64,000 nucleotides of DNA from Nocardioides aurantiacus (lineage in GTDB: Bacteria > Actinomycetota > Actinomycetes > Propionibacteriales > Nocardioidaceae). Made by a program: the position numbers and the translations under genes. The stretch spans positions 3,162,001 through 3,226,000 of the forward strand of contig NZ_RKHO01000001.1 of NCBI RefSeq assembly GCF_003752505.1, in the 5' to 3' direction. Positions 16,493 to 25,176 of this stretch are shown here, piece by piece (positions within the stretch are counted from its first letter, which is position 1; each line of letters opens with the position of its first letter). The notes below the pieces were generated by a model. That model saw only the letters and a list, made by a program, of their open reading frames with translations, searched no databases and was not told the origin of the DNA.

Positions 16493-18334
16493 TCACATGA
16501 GGTCGCGGAGACGGTGCGTCTGCACCGCCAGGTGCACGTCGAGCCGCCGGGCGCCCTGGCGCCAGTCGGGGCCGAGCAGCCGGCCCACCCGGTCCAGCCG
16601 CTGGGTGACGGTGTTGGGATGCACGTGCAGCCGCTCCGCGGTGTCGCGCAGGCCGCCGCTGGCGTCGAGCCAGACCGCGAGCGTCTCGACCAACCGGGTG
16701 TCGCGCTCGGCGTCGTAGCGCAGCAGCGGGCCGATGGTGCGGTCGACGAACTCCTCGACCTCCGCGGGCCCGTTGTCGCCGAGCAGCAACCGGGCCAGCC
16801 CCAGCGCTGCGGGGTCACCCACCTCGCCGGTGCGGCCCAGGCGGTAGAGCACCCCCAGGGTCCGGCGGGCCTCCCGCCACGCGGCGGCCACCCCGGTGAG
16901 CCCGCCCTCGACGTGGCTGACCCCGACGGTGGCACCGCCCAGCCGGTCGCGGAGCTGCTCCCCCAGCGCCACCGGCTCGGCGCGCGCGACCAGCACCACC
17001 TGGCCCTCGTGGACCGTCCCGAGCCCGCGCAGCTCGCGCGCCAGGCTGCCGACGACGCGCTGCCCGGCGCGCTCGGAGGCGTGCCGGGCGACGGCCACGG
17101 CCAGGTCGCCGTCCACGTCGGCCCCCTGCTGCCGCGCCCGCACCCGCAGCCGCTCCGGGTCCTGCGACCGGGCGGCCAGCAGGTCGGCCACCAGCTCGCC
17201 GCGCACCCGGCTCTCGGCCTCGGCCTCGCTGCGGCCGAAGAGCAGCACCATCGCCGTCACGAGCGCGGCCCGCTCCAGGGTGCGCCGCTCGGGCAGCCCC
17301 ATCGGGCCGTCGGTGCGCAGCACCAGGGTGGCGAGGTGCTCGTCGCCCGCGGTGGCCGCGGCGACCCAGACCCCCGCGTCGGTGCGGGTGCAACGTCCCG
17401 AGGTCCGGGCCCGGGCGACGGCGTCGGCCAGACCGTCCGGCGGCGCGGCCGGCTGCCCGGCGAGCTGGCGGTCGTCCTCGTCGTACGCCTCGACGTGGCC
17501 GCCGAGCACCTCGGCCAGCACCTGTCCGACCTCGACCACGCCGCCGCGGTGCAGCAACACGTCGGTCAGCAGGTCGTGGGCGTGCGCGGCGCGCTCCGTG
17601 GCCGCGGCGCGAGCCCGCAGCTCGGCGCTCGCCGCGTCCGCCGCGGCCGCGGCGTCGCGCGCTTGCTGGAACAGCCGCGCGTTCTCCAGCGCCACCGCGG
17701 CGTGGGCCGCGAAGGAGGTCAGCAGCGTCACCTCGTCGGCCGGGAACGGCCGCACCCGGCGGTGCACCGCGAGCAGCGCCCCGATCACGGTGCCCTCGAC
17801 CTCCAGCGGCACCCCGAGGATGGCCCGGATCTGCTCGCCGTCGACGGCGGTGTCGATGTACTCGCGGTGCACGAAGCGCTCGTCGGCCTGGTAGTCCTCG
17901 GTGAAGTACGGCGCCCCCGCCTGCGCCACCAGCCCGAGCAGCCCGGTGCCGAACGGCAGCCGCAGCGTGCGGAACTCGGGGGTGAGCGCCCCGTCGGTCA
18001 CCTTCATGTACGACGCCCCGTCGGCCTCGTCGTTGAGCGAGAGGTAGGTCATGTCGGCGCCCAGCAGCTGGCGCGCCCGTCGCACGATCGCGGCCAGGAT
18101 CTCGTCGAGGTCCCGGATCGCGGTGAGGTCGCGGGCGGTCTCGTAGAGACCCGACAGCTCCGCCTCACGGCTGCGCTGGCGCTCCATCTGGTCCCGCACC
18201 CGGGCGGCGAGGTCGCGCACCCGCGCCAGCTCGCGCGGCTCGACCTCCCGCTCGGCGCGGGCGAGGGTGGCCTCGAGCTCCTCGCGGCCGGCGCCGGCGA
18301 GCAGCTGCTCCAGGATGTCGCCGGCCACGTCCAC
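16493..18334 (-). CDS. GAF-domain PucR-family transcriptional regulator
   Basis: 613 residues. N-terminal coiled region (LARAEREVEPRELARVRDLAARV), a GAF domain at about 80-235 (YETARDLTAIRDLDEILAAIVRRARQLL ... FPADEVTLLTSFAAHAAVALENARLFQQA), a central GGDEF-like PucR domain, and a C-terminal PucR helix-turn-helix (GLRDTAERLHVHPNTVTQRLDRVGRLLG). Such proteins activate adjacent catabolic genes; the target is probably the dehydrogenase and transporter downstream. The GTG at 18334 is a best guess; GTG 18328 is also possible. Upstream the next gene is divergent with 67 bp between. Confidence 0.88.
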   Translation of the reverse strand: MDVAGDILEQLLAGAGREELEATLARAEREVEPRELARVRDLAARVRDQMERQRSREAELSGLYETARDLTAIRDLDEILAAIVRRARQLLGADMTYLSLNDEADGASYMKVTDGALTPEFRTLRLPFGTGLLGLVAQAGAPYFTEDYQADERFVHREYIDTAVDGEQIRAILGVPLEVEGTVIGALLAVHRRVRPFPADEVTLLTSFAAHAAVALENARLFQQARDAAAAADAASAELRARAAATERAAHAHDLLTDVLLHRGGVVEVGQVLAEVLGGHVEAYDEDDRQLAGQPAAPPDGLADAVARARTSGRCTRTDAGVWVAAATAGDEHLATLVLRTDGPMGLPERRTLERAALVTAMVLLFGRSEAEAESRVRGELVADLLAARSQDPERLRVRARQQGADVDGDLAVAVARHASERAGQRVVGSLARELRGLGTVHEGQVVLVARAEPVALGEQLRDRLGGATVGVSHVEGGLTGVAAAWREARRTLGVLYRLGRTGEVGDPAALGLARLLLGDNGPAEVEEFVDRTIGPLLRYDAERDTRLVETLAVWLDASGGLRDTAERLHVHPNTVTQRLDRVGRLLGPDWRQGARRLDVHLAVQTHRLRDLM

Positions 18335-18388
18335 GACCCCGATCCTGCCAGCGACGCTCGCGGGGCGACGACCCCACGAGCGGGCCCG

Positions 18389-18394
18389 TAGAAT
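18389..18394 (+). promoter_or_regulatory. Predicted -10 (TAGAAT) for helicase-associated protein gene
   Basis: TAGAAT, 7 nt before the ATG at 18402; leaderless spacing and one of the best matches to consensus here. Confidence 0.6.
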
Positions 18395-18401
18395 TCGACG
18401 G

Positions 18402-20564
18402 ATGTCCACCGCCGCCCCCCGCTCCCTCGCCGACCAGCTCCGCGGCTGGCCCGACGAGCGGCTGGCGGCGCTCCTCCTCGCCCGTCCCGACCTCGCCACC
18501 CCGGCGCCGCACGACTCCTCGCAGCTCGCCGCGCGGGTGGTGGTCCGCAGCTCGGTGCTGCGCGCGCTCGACGGCCTCGACCTGCTCGAGCTGACCGTGC
18601 TGCAGGCGCTGGTGCAGCAGACCGACCCCCACGACCTGCCGGCGGCCGCCGGGTCGGTCGACGCGGCGCTCGACCGGCTCGACCTGCTGGCGCTGGTGTG
18701 GGGCACCCCCTCGCGGCCGGTCAGCGTGGTCACCGACCTGCTCGCCGTGCCCCCCGGTCCCGACGCCGCGCGCGTCCCCGACCTGCTCGCGGGCCTCGAC
18801 CCGCAGGCCCGGGCCATCCTCGACCACCTCGTGACCACCCTGGCCGACGGCCGCTGGGGCGGGCGCCCCGGCCCGACCGCCGACCTCGTCGCCGCGGGCC
18901 TGCTGGCCCGGCGCGACGAGCGCCACGTCGTGGTGCCGTGGACCGTCCGGCTCGGGTGGTACGCCGCCGCCGAGCACCCGCTCGACGCCCCGCCCGCCCT
19001 GGCCACCTCCGACCGGGGCGCGGCGCTCGTCGACCGGGCCGCCGCCGGCGCCGCCTTCGAGGCCGTACGACGCACCGAGCTGCTCCTCGACCGCTGGGGC
19101 ACCCACGCCCCACCGGCGCTCAAGGGCGGCGGCCTCGGCGTCCGCGAGCTGAAGGCGACCACCGGGCTGCTCCACGTCGAGAGCGACGTCGCCGCCCTGG
19201 TCGTCGAGACCGCCGCCGCCGCCGGGTTGCTCGCCCAGGGCATGACCGACGACCTCGACGGGGCCTGGCTGCCGACCGAGGCGTACGACGCGTGGCTGGT
19301 CGGCGACGCCGCCCACCGCTGGCTGCGGCTGGCGCGGGCCTGGCTCGACTCGCCGCGCCTGGTCTCGCTCGTCGGCGCCCGCGTGGCCGACAAGCCCGTC
19401 AACGCCCTCTCCCCCGACCTCGAGCGCAGCTGGCTGCGCGACCTGCGCCACGACGTGCTCGCCGAGCTGGCGACGCTGCCGCCGGGCGAGGTGCTGGCCC
19501 CGGTCACCGGTGTCCCGTCGCTCGTCGAGCGGCTGCGCTGGCGTCGCCCCCGCCGGCCCGCGTCGCGCTGGCAGCAGGTCGCCCCGCTGCTCGCCCAGGC
19601 CGCGCTGCTGGGGCTCACCGGGCTCGACGGCCCGCCCGACCACGCGCGCCGCCTGCTCGCCGGCGACGAGCAGGGCGAGGTCGTCGACGCCCTCGCCGCG
19701 CTGCTGCCGACCCCCGTCGACCAGGTGCTGCTCCAGGCCGACCTCACCGCCGTCGCCCCGGGTCCGCTCGAGCACGACGTCGCGCGGCGGCTGGCGATGG
19801 TGGCCGACGTCGAGTCGCGCGGCGGCGCCACCGTCTACCGCTTCGCCGGCTCCTCGGTGCGACGCGCCTTCGACGCGGGCTGGTCCGCGGCCGAGGTCCA
19901 CGACTTCGTCGGCAGCGTCTCGCGCACCCCCGTGCCGCAGTCGCTGACCTACCTCGTCGACGACGTCTCGCGCCGGTTCGGCACGCTGCGCGCCGGCCGC
20001 GCCGAGTCGTTCCTGCGCAGCGACGACGAGACCGCGCTGACCGAGCTGCTCCACGCCCCCGGCGCGGCCACGCTGCGGCTGCGCCGGCTCGCCCCGACGG
20101 TGCTGGTCTCCGACGTCGCGCTCGGCACGCTCCTGCCCCGGCTCCGCGAGCTCGGCCTCGCGCCCGTCGTCGAGGCCGCCGACGGCACCGTCCAGGTCGC
20201 CCGCCCCGACGTCTTCCGGGCCCGCGCCCCGCGACGCGGCTCCCCGCCGGCGGTCCGCACCGCCGCCCGCACCGGCGCCGTGGTCGCAGCCGTCCGCTCC
20301 GGCGACCGCACCACCCGCACCCGGACCGGGCGCACCCTGAGCGCCTCCACCCCCGCCGACGTGATCGCCCTGCTCCGCGAGGCCGTCGAGACCCGCGGCG
20401 AGCTGGTCATCGGCTACGTCGGCAACGACGGCACCGTCGCCGAGCGCGTCGTGACGCCCGTCCGCGTCGAGGGCGGCCAGCTCACGGCGTACGACGAGCG
20501 CAGCGACGCCGACCGCACCTTCGCCGTCCACCGCATCACCGCCGTCACCCGCCAGCCGGGGTAG
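18402..20564 (+). CDS. Helicase-associated (XPB/Ssl2-like) domain protein with WYL-like C-terminus
   Basis: 720 residues, no Walker motifs. The body is a set of winged-helix and helical repeats (LDLLELTVLQALV; GGLGVRELKATTGLLHVESDVAALVVETAAAAGLL; LPTPVDQVLLQADLTAVAPGPLEHDVARRLAMVADVESRGGATVYRF), matching the actinobacterial helicase-associated/XPB-Ssl2-like family. The last ~60 residues (RGELVIGYVGNDGTVAERVV ... AYDERSDADRTFAVHRITAV) look like a WYL ligand-sensing fold. It lies directly before the XPB helicase, a conserved pairing in actinobacteria as I recall, so it is probably its partner or regulator in DNA repair. Confidence 0.85.
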   Translation: MSTAAPRSLADQLRGWPDERLAALLLARPDLATPAPHDSSQLAARVVVRSSVLRALDGLDLLELTVLQALVQQTDPHDLPAAAGSVDAALDRLDLLALVWGTPSRPVSVVTDLLAVPPGPDAARVPDLLAGLDPQARAILDHLVTTLADGRWGGRPGPTADLVAAGLLARRDERHVVVPWTVRLGWYAAAEHPLDAPPALATSDRGAALVDRAAAGAAFEAVRRTELLLDRWGTHAPPALKGGGLGVRELKATTGLLHVESDVAALVVETAAAAGLLAQGMTDDLDGAWLPTEAYDAWLVGDAAHRWLRLARAWLDSPRLVSLVGARVADKPVNALSPDLERSWLRDLRHDVLAELATLPPGEVLAPVTGVPSLVERLRWRRPRRPASRWQQVAPLLAQAALLGLTGLDGPPDHARRLLAGDEQGEVVDALAALLPTPVDQVLLQADLTAVAPGPLEHDVARRLAMVADVESRGGATVYRFAGSSVRRAFDAGWSAAEVHDFVGSVSRTPVPQSLTYLVDDVSRRFGTLRAGRAESFLRSDDETALTELLHAPGAATLRLRRLAPTVLVSDVALGTLLPRLRELGLAPVVEAADGTVQVARPDVFRARAPRRGSPPAVRTAARTGAVVAAVRSGDRTTRTRTGRTLSASTPADVIALLREAVETRGELVIGYVGNDGTVAERVVTPVRVEGGQLTAYDERSDADRTFAVHRITAVTRQPG

Positions 20565-20569
20565 CCGCT

Positions 20570-20634
20570 CCCGATCACCCGGACGTCCGGGTGATCGGGG
20601 ACATGTCCGCTGTCGTGACGGCGGACATGTCCCC
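20570..20634. promoter_or_regulatory. Two strong palindromes between helicase-associated gene and XPB
   Basis: 20570-20599 is a perfect 30-bp palindrome (half-site CCCGATCACCCGGAC). It abuts an inverted repeat GGGGACATGTCCGC (20597-20610) and its inverse (20621-20634), each containing the 10-bp palindrome GGACATGTCC. The set starts 6 bp past the stop of the first gene and ends 49 bp before the -10 of XPB, so it could end the first transcript or bind a regulator of the second. Confidence 0.6.
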
Positions 20635-20682
20635 AGGACGGCTGACAGGTCACCGATGAGTACGCCCCGCACGCCCCCTCCG

Positions 20683-20688
20683 TAGGCT
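20683..20688 (+). promoter_or_regulatory. Predicted -10 (TAGGCT) for XPB
   Basis: TAGGCT, 6 nt before the GTG at 20695. Leaderless spacing; palindromes lie immediately upstream. Confidence 0.55.
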
Positions 20689-20694
20689 CGAGCG

Positions 20695-22344
20695 GTGAAC
20701 GACGGCCCCCTCATCGTCCAGTCGGACAAGACCCTCCTCCTCGAGGTCGACCACGAGCAGGCCGACGCCGCCCGCAAGGCGATCGCGCCGTTCGCCGAGC
20801 TCGAGCGCAGCCCCGAGCACATCCACACCTACCGGCTCACCCCGCTCGGGCTGTGGAACGCCCGCGCCGCGGGCCACGACGCCGAGCAGGTCGTCAACGT
20901 GCTGCTCACCTTCAGCCGCTACGCCGTGCCCCACGCGCTGCTGGTCGACGTCGCCGAGACGATGGACCGCTACGGCAGGATCCGCCTCGACAAGCACCCC
21001 GTCCACGGCCTGGTGCTCTCCAGCTCCGACCGCGCGGTGTTCGAGGAGGTGATCCGCTCCAAGAAGGTCTCCGGCATGCTCGGCGAGCGGCTGGACCCGG
21101 AGAACGTCGCCGTCCACCCCAGCCAGCGCGGCAACCTCAAACAGGCGCTGCTCAAGCTCGGCTGGCCCGCCGAGGACTTCGCGGGGTACGTCGACGGCGA
21201 GGCCCACCCGATCGAGCTCGACCAGGCCGACTGGCAGCTGCGCCCCTACCAGCGCGAGGCGGCCGAGTCGTTCTGGCACGGCGGCTCCGGCGTCGTGGTG
21301 CTGCCCTGCGGCGCCGGCAAGACCCTCGTCGGTGCGGCCGCGATGGCCCAGGCCAAGGCGACCACGCTGATCCTGGTCACCAACACCGTCAGTGCCCGGC
21401 AGTGGAAGAGCGAGCTGGTGCGCCGCACGTCGCTCACCGAGGACGAGATCGGCGAGTACTCCGGCGCCAAGAAGGAGGTCAAGCCGGTCACCATCGCGAC
21501 GTACCAGGTGCTCACGATGCGTCGCAAGGGCGTCTACCCCCACCTCGAGCTGCTCGACGCCAAGGACTGGGGCCTGATCGTCTACGACGAGGTCCACCTG
21601 CTGCCCGCCCCGATCTTCCGGATGACCGCCGACCTCCAGGCCCGTCGCCGCGTCGGCCTCACCGCCACCCTGGTGCGCGAGGACGGCCGTGAGGGCGACG
21701 TGTTCAGCCTGATCGGCCCGAAGCGCTACGACGCCCCCTGGAAGGACATCGAGAGCCAGGGCTGGATCGCTCCCGCTGACTGCGTCGAGGTGCGGGTGAC
21801 GCTGCCCGACTCCGAGCGGCTGGCCTACGCCACCGCCGAGCCCGAGGAGCGCTACCGCCTCGCCAGCTGCACCCACGAGAAGGTCAAGGTCGCCGAGCAC
21901 CTCGTCTCCCAGCACCCGGGCGAGCCGACGCTGGTGATCGGCCAGTACCTCGACCAGCTCGACGAGCTCGCCGCCCACCTCGATGCCCCCGTGATCAAGG
22001 GCGAGACGAGCGTGAAGGAGCGCGAGCGGCTCTTCGAGGGCTTCCGCCACGGGGAGATCCCGCTGCTGGTCGTCTCCAAGGTCGCCAACTTCTCCGTCGA
22101 CCTCCCCGGTGCCGCCGTCGCGATCCAGGTCAGCGGCTCCTTCGGCTCCCGCCAAGAGGAGGCCCAGCGCCTCGGCCGGCTGCTGCGCCCCAAGGCCAAG
22201 GGCGCCGACGGCACCCAGAAGCCTGCCCGGTTCTACACGATCGTGTCCCGCGACACCGTCGACGCCGACTTCGCCCAGAACCGCCAGCGCTTCCTCGCCG
22301 AGCAGGGCTACGCCTACCGGATCCTCGACGCCGGCGACCTCTGA
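20695..22344 (+). CDS. XPB-type DNA repair helicase
   Basis: 549 residues, superfamily 2 helicase close to archaeal/bacterial XPB. N-terminal damage-recognition domain (about 1-170), Walker A GAGKT at 206-210, DEVH box at 298-301, the XPB-specific RED motif Arg328-Glu329-Asp330 (TLVREDGREGD), and helicase C-terminal motifs VSKVANFSVDLP and QRLGRLLRP. It unwinds DNA 3'-5' and in bacteria is thought to act in excision repair, usually with Bax1-like nuclease, which is not seen here. GTG start is set by TAGGCT upstream. Confidence 0.95.
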   Translation: MNDGPLIVQSDKTLLLEVDHEQADAARKAIAPFAELERSPEHIHTYRLTPLGLWNARAAGHDAEQVVNVLLTFSRYAVPHALLVDVAETMDRYGRIRLDKHPVHGLVLSSSDRAVFEEVIRSKKVSGMLGERLDPENVAVHPSQRGNLKQALLKLGWPAEDFAGYVDGEAHPIELDQADWQLRPYQREAAESFWHGGSGVVVLPCGAGKTLVGAAAMAQAKATTLILVTNTVSARQWKSELVRRTSLTEDEIGEYSGAKKEVKPVTIATYQVLTMRRKGVYPHLELLDAKDWGLIVYDEVHLLPAPIFRMTADLQARRRVGLTATLVREDGREGDVFSLIGPKRYDAPWKDIESQGWIAPADCVEVRVTLPDSERLAYATAEPEERYRLASCTHEKVKVAEHLVSQHPGEPTLVIGQYLDQLDELAAHLDAPVIKGETSVKERERLFEGFRHGEIPLLVVSKVANFSVDLPGAAVAIQVSGSFGSRQEEAQRLGRLLRPKAKGADGTQKPARFYTIVSRDTVDADFAQNRQRFLAEQGYAYRILDAGDL

Positions 22345-22373
22345 GGCGGCTGGGTACGTCGGGCCGGTCCGAG

Positions 22374-22496
22374 CCCGGTGATCTGCACGGATGAGTACCC
22401 AACTCATCCACCTAGCCGGCAGAGTCGGACGAACCCGGACACGAACCAGGCGGGTTGGCGGCTTGGGTACGCATCCGTGCAGGAGGCGCCACCGGG
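22374..22496. other. Large cruciform/structured leader upstream of serA
   Basis: The 278-bp gap between XPB and serA holds a 123-nt fold: outer CCCGGTG (22374)/CACCGGG (22490), then 20-nt arms CTGCACGGATGAGTACCCAA (22383-22402) and 22463-22482, complementary with one mismatch, and an inner AACCCG/CGGGTT. The remaining ~125 bp to the serA start holds only the serA -10. Possible transcript terminator for XPB, structured RNA or mobile palindrome; no coding. Confidence 0.65.
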
Positions 22497-22609
22497 CGCC
22501 CGCACCACCGCCACTCGGGCCGGACCAGGACCGCGACGAGTCCGCCGGTCACCGGTCGCACCCCCACTCCCACACCCTGGACCCGGTCGGGAGAGATCCT
22601 CGACGGCCG

Positions 22610-22615
22610 TAAACT
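22610..22615 (+). promoter_or_regulatory. Predicted -10 (TAAACT) for serA
   Basis: TAAACT, 7 nt before the GTG at 22623; leaderless spacing. If used, the cruciform upstream is not part of the serA mRNA. Confidence 0.55.
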
Positions 22616-22622
22616 CGGGGCC

Positions 22623-23831
22623 GTGACCAAGCCCGAAGTCCTCCTGCTCGAGAACATCCACCCCGTCGCGACCGAGGTGTTCGAGCGCAACGACGTGCTG
22701 GTGCACACCCGCGCCGGTTCGTTGGGCGAGGACGACCTGATCGAGGCGCTGCAGGGCAAGACCATGGTGGGGATCCGGTCCAACACCAAGGTCACCGAGC
22801 GCGTGCTGGACGCCTGCCCCGACCTGCGGGCGATCGGCGCGTTCTGCATCGGCACCAACCAGATCGACCTGGCGGCCGCGGCGGCTCGCGGCGTGGCGGC
22901 GTTCAACGCGCCGTACTCCAACACGCGCAGCGTCGTGGAGCTGGTGATCGGCGAGATCATCGCGCTGGCCCGCCGGCTCCCGGAGAAGACCGAGAAGATG
23001 CACGCCGGCGTCTGGGACAAGTCGGCGCAGGGCAGCCACGAGGTCCGCGGCCGCACGCTCGGCATCATCGGCTACGGCAACATCGGCACCCAGCTGTCCA
23101 ACCTCGCGGAGTCGATGGGCCTGCGGGTGATCTTCTTCGACACCGCCGACCGGCTCGCCCACGGCAACGCCCGCCGCGTCTCCACCATGGAGCAGCTGCT
23201 CGAGGAGGCCGACGTGGTCTCGCTGCACGTCGACGGGCGCCCGGGCAACGCCGGCATGTTCGGCGCCGCGCAGTTCGCGCAGATGAAGCCGCGCTCGCTG
23301 TTCATCAACGCCGCCCGCGGCATGGTCGTCGACGACGTCGCGCTGCGCGAGCACATCCTCTCGGGCCACATCGCCGGCGCCGCGCTCGACGTGTTCCCGG
23401 TCGAGCCCAAGGCGCAGGGCGACGAGTTCGAGTCGGCGCTGCGCGGGCTGCCCAACGTCATCCTCACCCCCCACGTCGGCGGGTCGACGCAGGAGGCGCA
23501 GGAGGAGATCGGCTACTTCGTCTCCGGCAAGCTCTCGCGCTACCACGCCGGCGGCAGCACCGAGCTGTCGGTCAACCTGCCCGAGGTGCCGGTCCCCGCG
23601 CTCACGCACGGCTCACGGATCGCGCTGCTGCACCACAACATCCCCGGCGTCCTCGCCTCGGTCAACCAGGTCCTGGCCGAGCAGCAGGCCAACGTGACCG
23701 CGCAGTACCTCGCCACGCGCGGCGAGCAGGGCTACGTCGTCACCGACGTCGAGACGGCGCTGTCGGACGCCGCTATCGCCGGCCTGCGCGACGCGGCGTC
23801 GACGATCTGGTTGCGCACCCACCACGCCTGA
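22623..23831 (+). CDS. serA: D-3-phosphoglycerate dehydrogenase
   Basis: 402 residues, the E. coli-size SerA with one C-terminal ACT domain, not the ~530-residue mycobacterial form. VGIRSNTKVT and FCIGTNQIDL open the substrate domain; GIIGYGNIGTQLSNLAESMG is the NAD fold; RGMVVDD and the His-Glu relay (FPVEPKAQGDEFESALRGLPNVILTPHVGGST) follow. The ACT domain (LLHHNIPGVLASVNQVLAEQQANV) should bind L-serine for feedback inhibition. First committed step of serine synthesis. GTG start set by the -10 upstream. Confidence 0.95.
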   Translation: MTKPEVLLLENIHPVATEVFERNDVLVHTRAGSLGEDDLIEALQGKTMVGIRSNTKVTERVLDACPDLRAIGAFCIGTNQIDLAAAAARGVAAFNAPYSNTRSVVELVIGEIIALARRLPEKTEKMHAGVWDKSAQGSHEVRGRTLGIIGYGNIGTQLSNLAESMGLRVIFFDTADRLAHGNARRVSTMEQLLEEADVVSLHVDGRPGNAGMFGAAQFAQMKPRSLFINAARGMVVDDVALREHILSGHIAGAALDVFPVEPKAQGDEFESALRGLPNVILTPHVGGSTQEAQEEIGYFVSGKLSRYHAGGSTELSVNLPEVPVPALTHGSRIALLHHNIPGVLASVNQVLAEQQANVTAQYLATRGEQGYVVTDVETALSDAAIAGLRDAASTIWLRTHHA

Positions 23832-23876
23832 GCCGTACGCCGCCCGCGACCGCCCTCGGTGCGGCACCATGTCCGG

Positions 23877-24443
23877 GTGAGCGGTCCCCACCTCCGTGCC
23901 TCCGAGCAACCCGAGCCCCTGCTCGTGAGGTCGCCGCTCGGCCAGGACCTGGTCGCAGCCGTGGTGGGGCTCGCGACCGCCGCCGGACTGGTCTGGCTGG
24001 TCGCCGGTGGCTGGTTGACCGCGACCGGCAGCCCGCGGGCGGGTGCGGGTGTGGTCGCTGCCGTGGTCGCCGCTGCCCTCGCCGGCCCGGCCGGCGCCTG
24101 GTTCCTGGTGCGGGCGCTGCTGCGGCTGCCGCTGCTCCGGGTCGACGAGCGCGGCATCACCACGACCTGGACCTGGGACGCCACCGGCCTCGTCCCGTGG
24201 GAGGAGGTGACCCGGATCAGGCTCGGCAGCGAGCACGTCGTCGTCCGGGTGCGCGACCCCGAGGCGGTCCTGCGGCGGGTGCCGTCCCACCGACGCGGCT
24301 CGCTGCGCCTTCGGCAGCGACGCCACGGCAGCCCGGTGACGCTCCAGCTCGGGCCGCTGCGACCACGGGTCAGCCAGACCGTGGCCCTGCTGCACCACTG
24401 GCGCAGCCACGCCGCCTGGGCCCGCCGCAGTCGGTCGGGCTGA
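23877..24443 (+). CDS. Small membrane protein, PH-like tail
   Basis: 188 residues. Two membrane segments (about 24-46 AAVVGLATAAGLVWLVAGGWL and 56-78 VVAAVVAAALAGPAGAWFLV) are followed by a basic cytoplasmic region with beta-rich LLRVDERGITTTWTWDATGLVPWEEVTRIRLG, the pattern of bacterial PH-like membrane proteins. Not assigned a function. The GTG at 23877 is preferred to a GTG six codons upstream because it follows the normal spacing from CACCAT, but both are possible. It ends 1 bp from the convergent CutC-like gene. Confidence 0.65.
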   Translation: MSGPHLRASEQPEPLLVRSPLGQDLVAAVVGLATAAGLVWLVAGGWLTATGSPRAGAGVVAAVVAAALAGPAGAWFLVRALLRLPLLRVDERGITTTWTWDATGLVPWEEVTRIRLGSEHVVVRVRDPEAVLRRVPSHRRGSLRLRQRRHGSPVTLQLGPLRPRVSQTVALLHHWRSHAAWARRSRSG

Positions 24444-24444
24444 C

Positions 24445-25176
24445 CTAGCCGGCCGGCACGCCCAGCGCGAGGTCCACGGCGTCGTCGAGCAGCATCCGCC
24501 AGGTGCGTACCCGGGTGGCGTCGACCGACGCGCGGTTCCACGAGCCGCCCTCACGGGCCGAGGCCCCGACGGCGAAGCGGCGTACGCCGGCACGCGCGAG
24601 CCACGGCACCAGCGCCGGCGTCAGGCCGCCACCGGCGACCACGAGCGGGGCGAGCGAGGGGTCGGTGTGGAGCCGGGCCAGCAGCTCCTCGGCGCCGTGG
24701 TCGAGCCCGCGGGTGGACCCGGCGGTGACCACGCCGTCGAGCCCGGGCAGGTGGCGCACGTCGCGCCAGGCGGTGCGCTGCTCCAGGGTCGCGTCGAAGC
24801 CGTCGAACAGCCACGGCACGTGGCCGAGCTCGCGCGACATCTCCGCACAGGAGGCACCGTCGACCTCGAGGTCACGGTCGAGGAAGCCGAAGGCGAGGCC
24901 GGCGGCCCCGAGCTCGAGGTACGTCGCCCCGAGCGCCACCAACCGGTGGAAGGGCAGCTCGTCGTGGCGCAGCACCACCCACACGGGCAGGTCGGTCTCG
25001 CGCACGACGGTCGAGAGCAGGGCCGGCTCGGGCGAGTGGTGGCCCTGGTCAGGGGCCCCGCCAGGGAACGAGCCGAGCAGCAGCCGGTCGGCGCCACCGG
25101 CCTGGGCGGGCGCCGCGTCGCGTCCGCGCGTGACGACGACGTCGAGGCGTGCGGGGTCAGGGGTCACAATGGTCAT
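24445..25176 (-). CDS. CutC-like TIM-barrel protein
   Basis: 243 residues, normal CutC length. ARDAAPAQAGGADRLLLGSFPGG, a VVRETDLPVWVVLRHDE segment, LGATYLELGAAGLAFGFLDRDLEVD and GLDGVVTAGSTRGLDHGAEELLARLH ... VVAGGGLTPALVPWLARAGVRRFAVGASARE follow the CutC barrel order, but the usual CSRP/IRPR metal-site sequence is altered, so this is a divergent member. The copper role of CutC is itself disputed. ATG start at 25176 overlaps, head to head, the start of the plus-strand gene. Confidence 0.75.
   Translation of the reverse strand: MTIVTPDPARLDVVVTRGRDAAPAQAGGADRLLLGSFPGGAPDQGHHSPEPALLSTVVRETDLPVWVVLRHDELPFHRLVALGATYLELGAAGLAFGFLDRDLEVDGASCAEMSRELGHVPWLFDGFDATLEQRTAWRDVRHLPGLDGVVTAGSTRGLDHGAEELLARLHTDPSLAPLVVAGGGLTPALVPWLARAGVRRFAVGASAREGGSWNRASVDATRVRTWRMLLDDAVDLALGVPAG

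Noticed and set aside
18165-20828. 887-codon minus-strand frame opposite the helicase-associated gene
   Set aside because: Gly/Ala/Arg-rich shadow without domains; the plus strand has the promoter and a partner of XPB.
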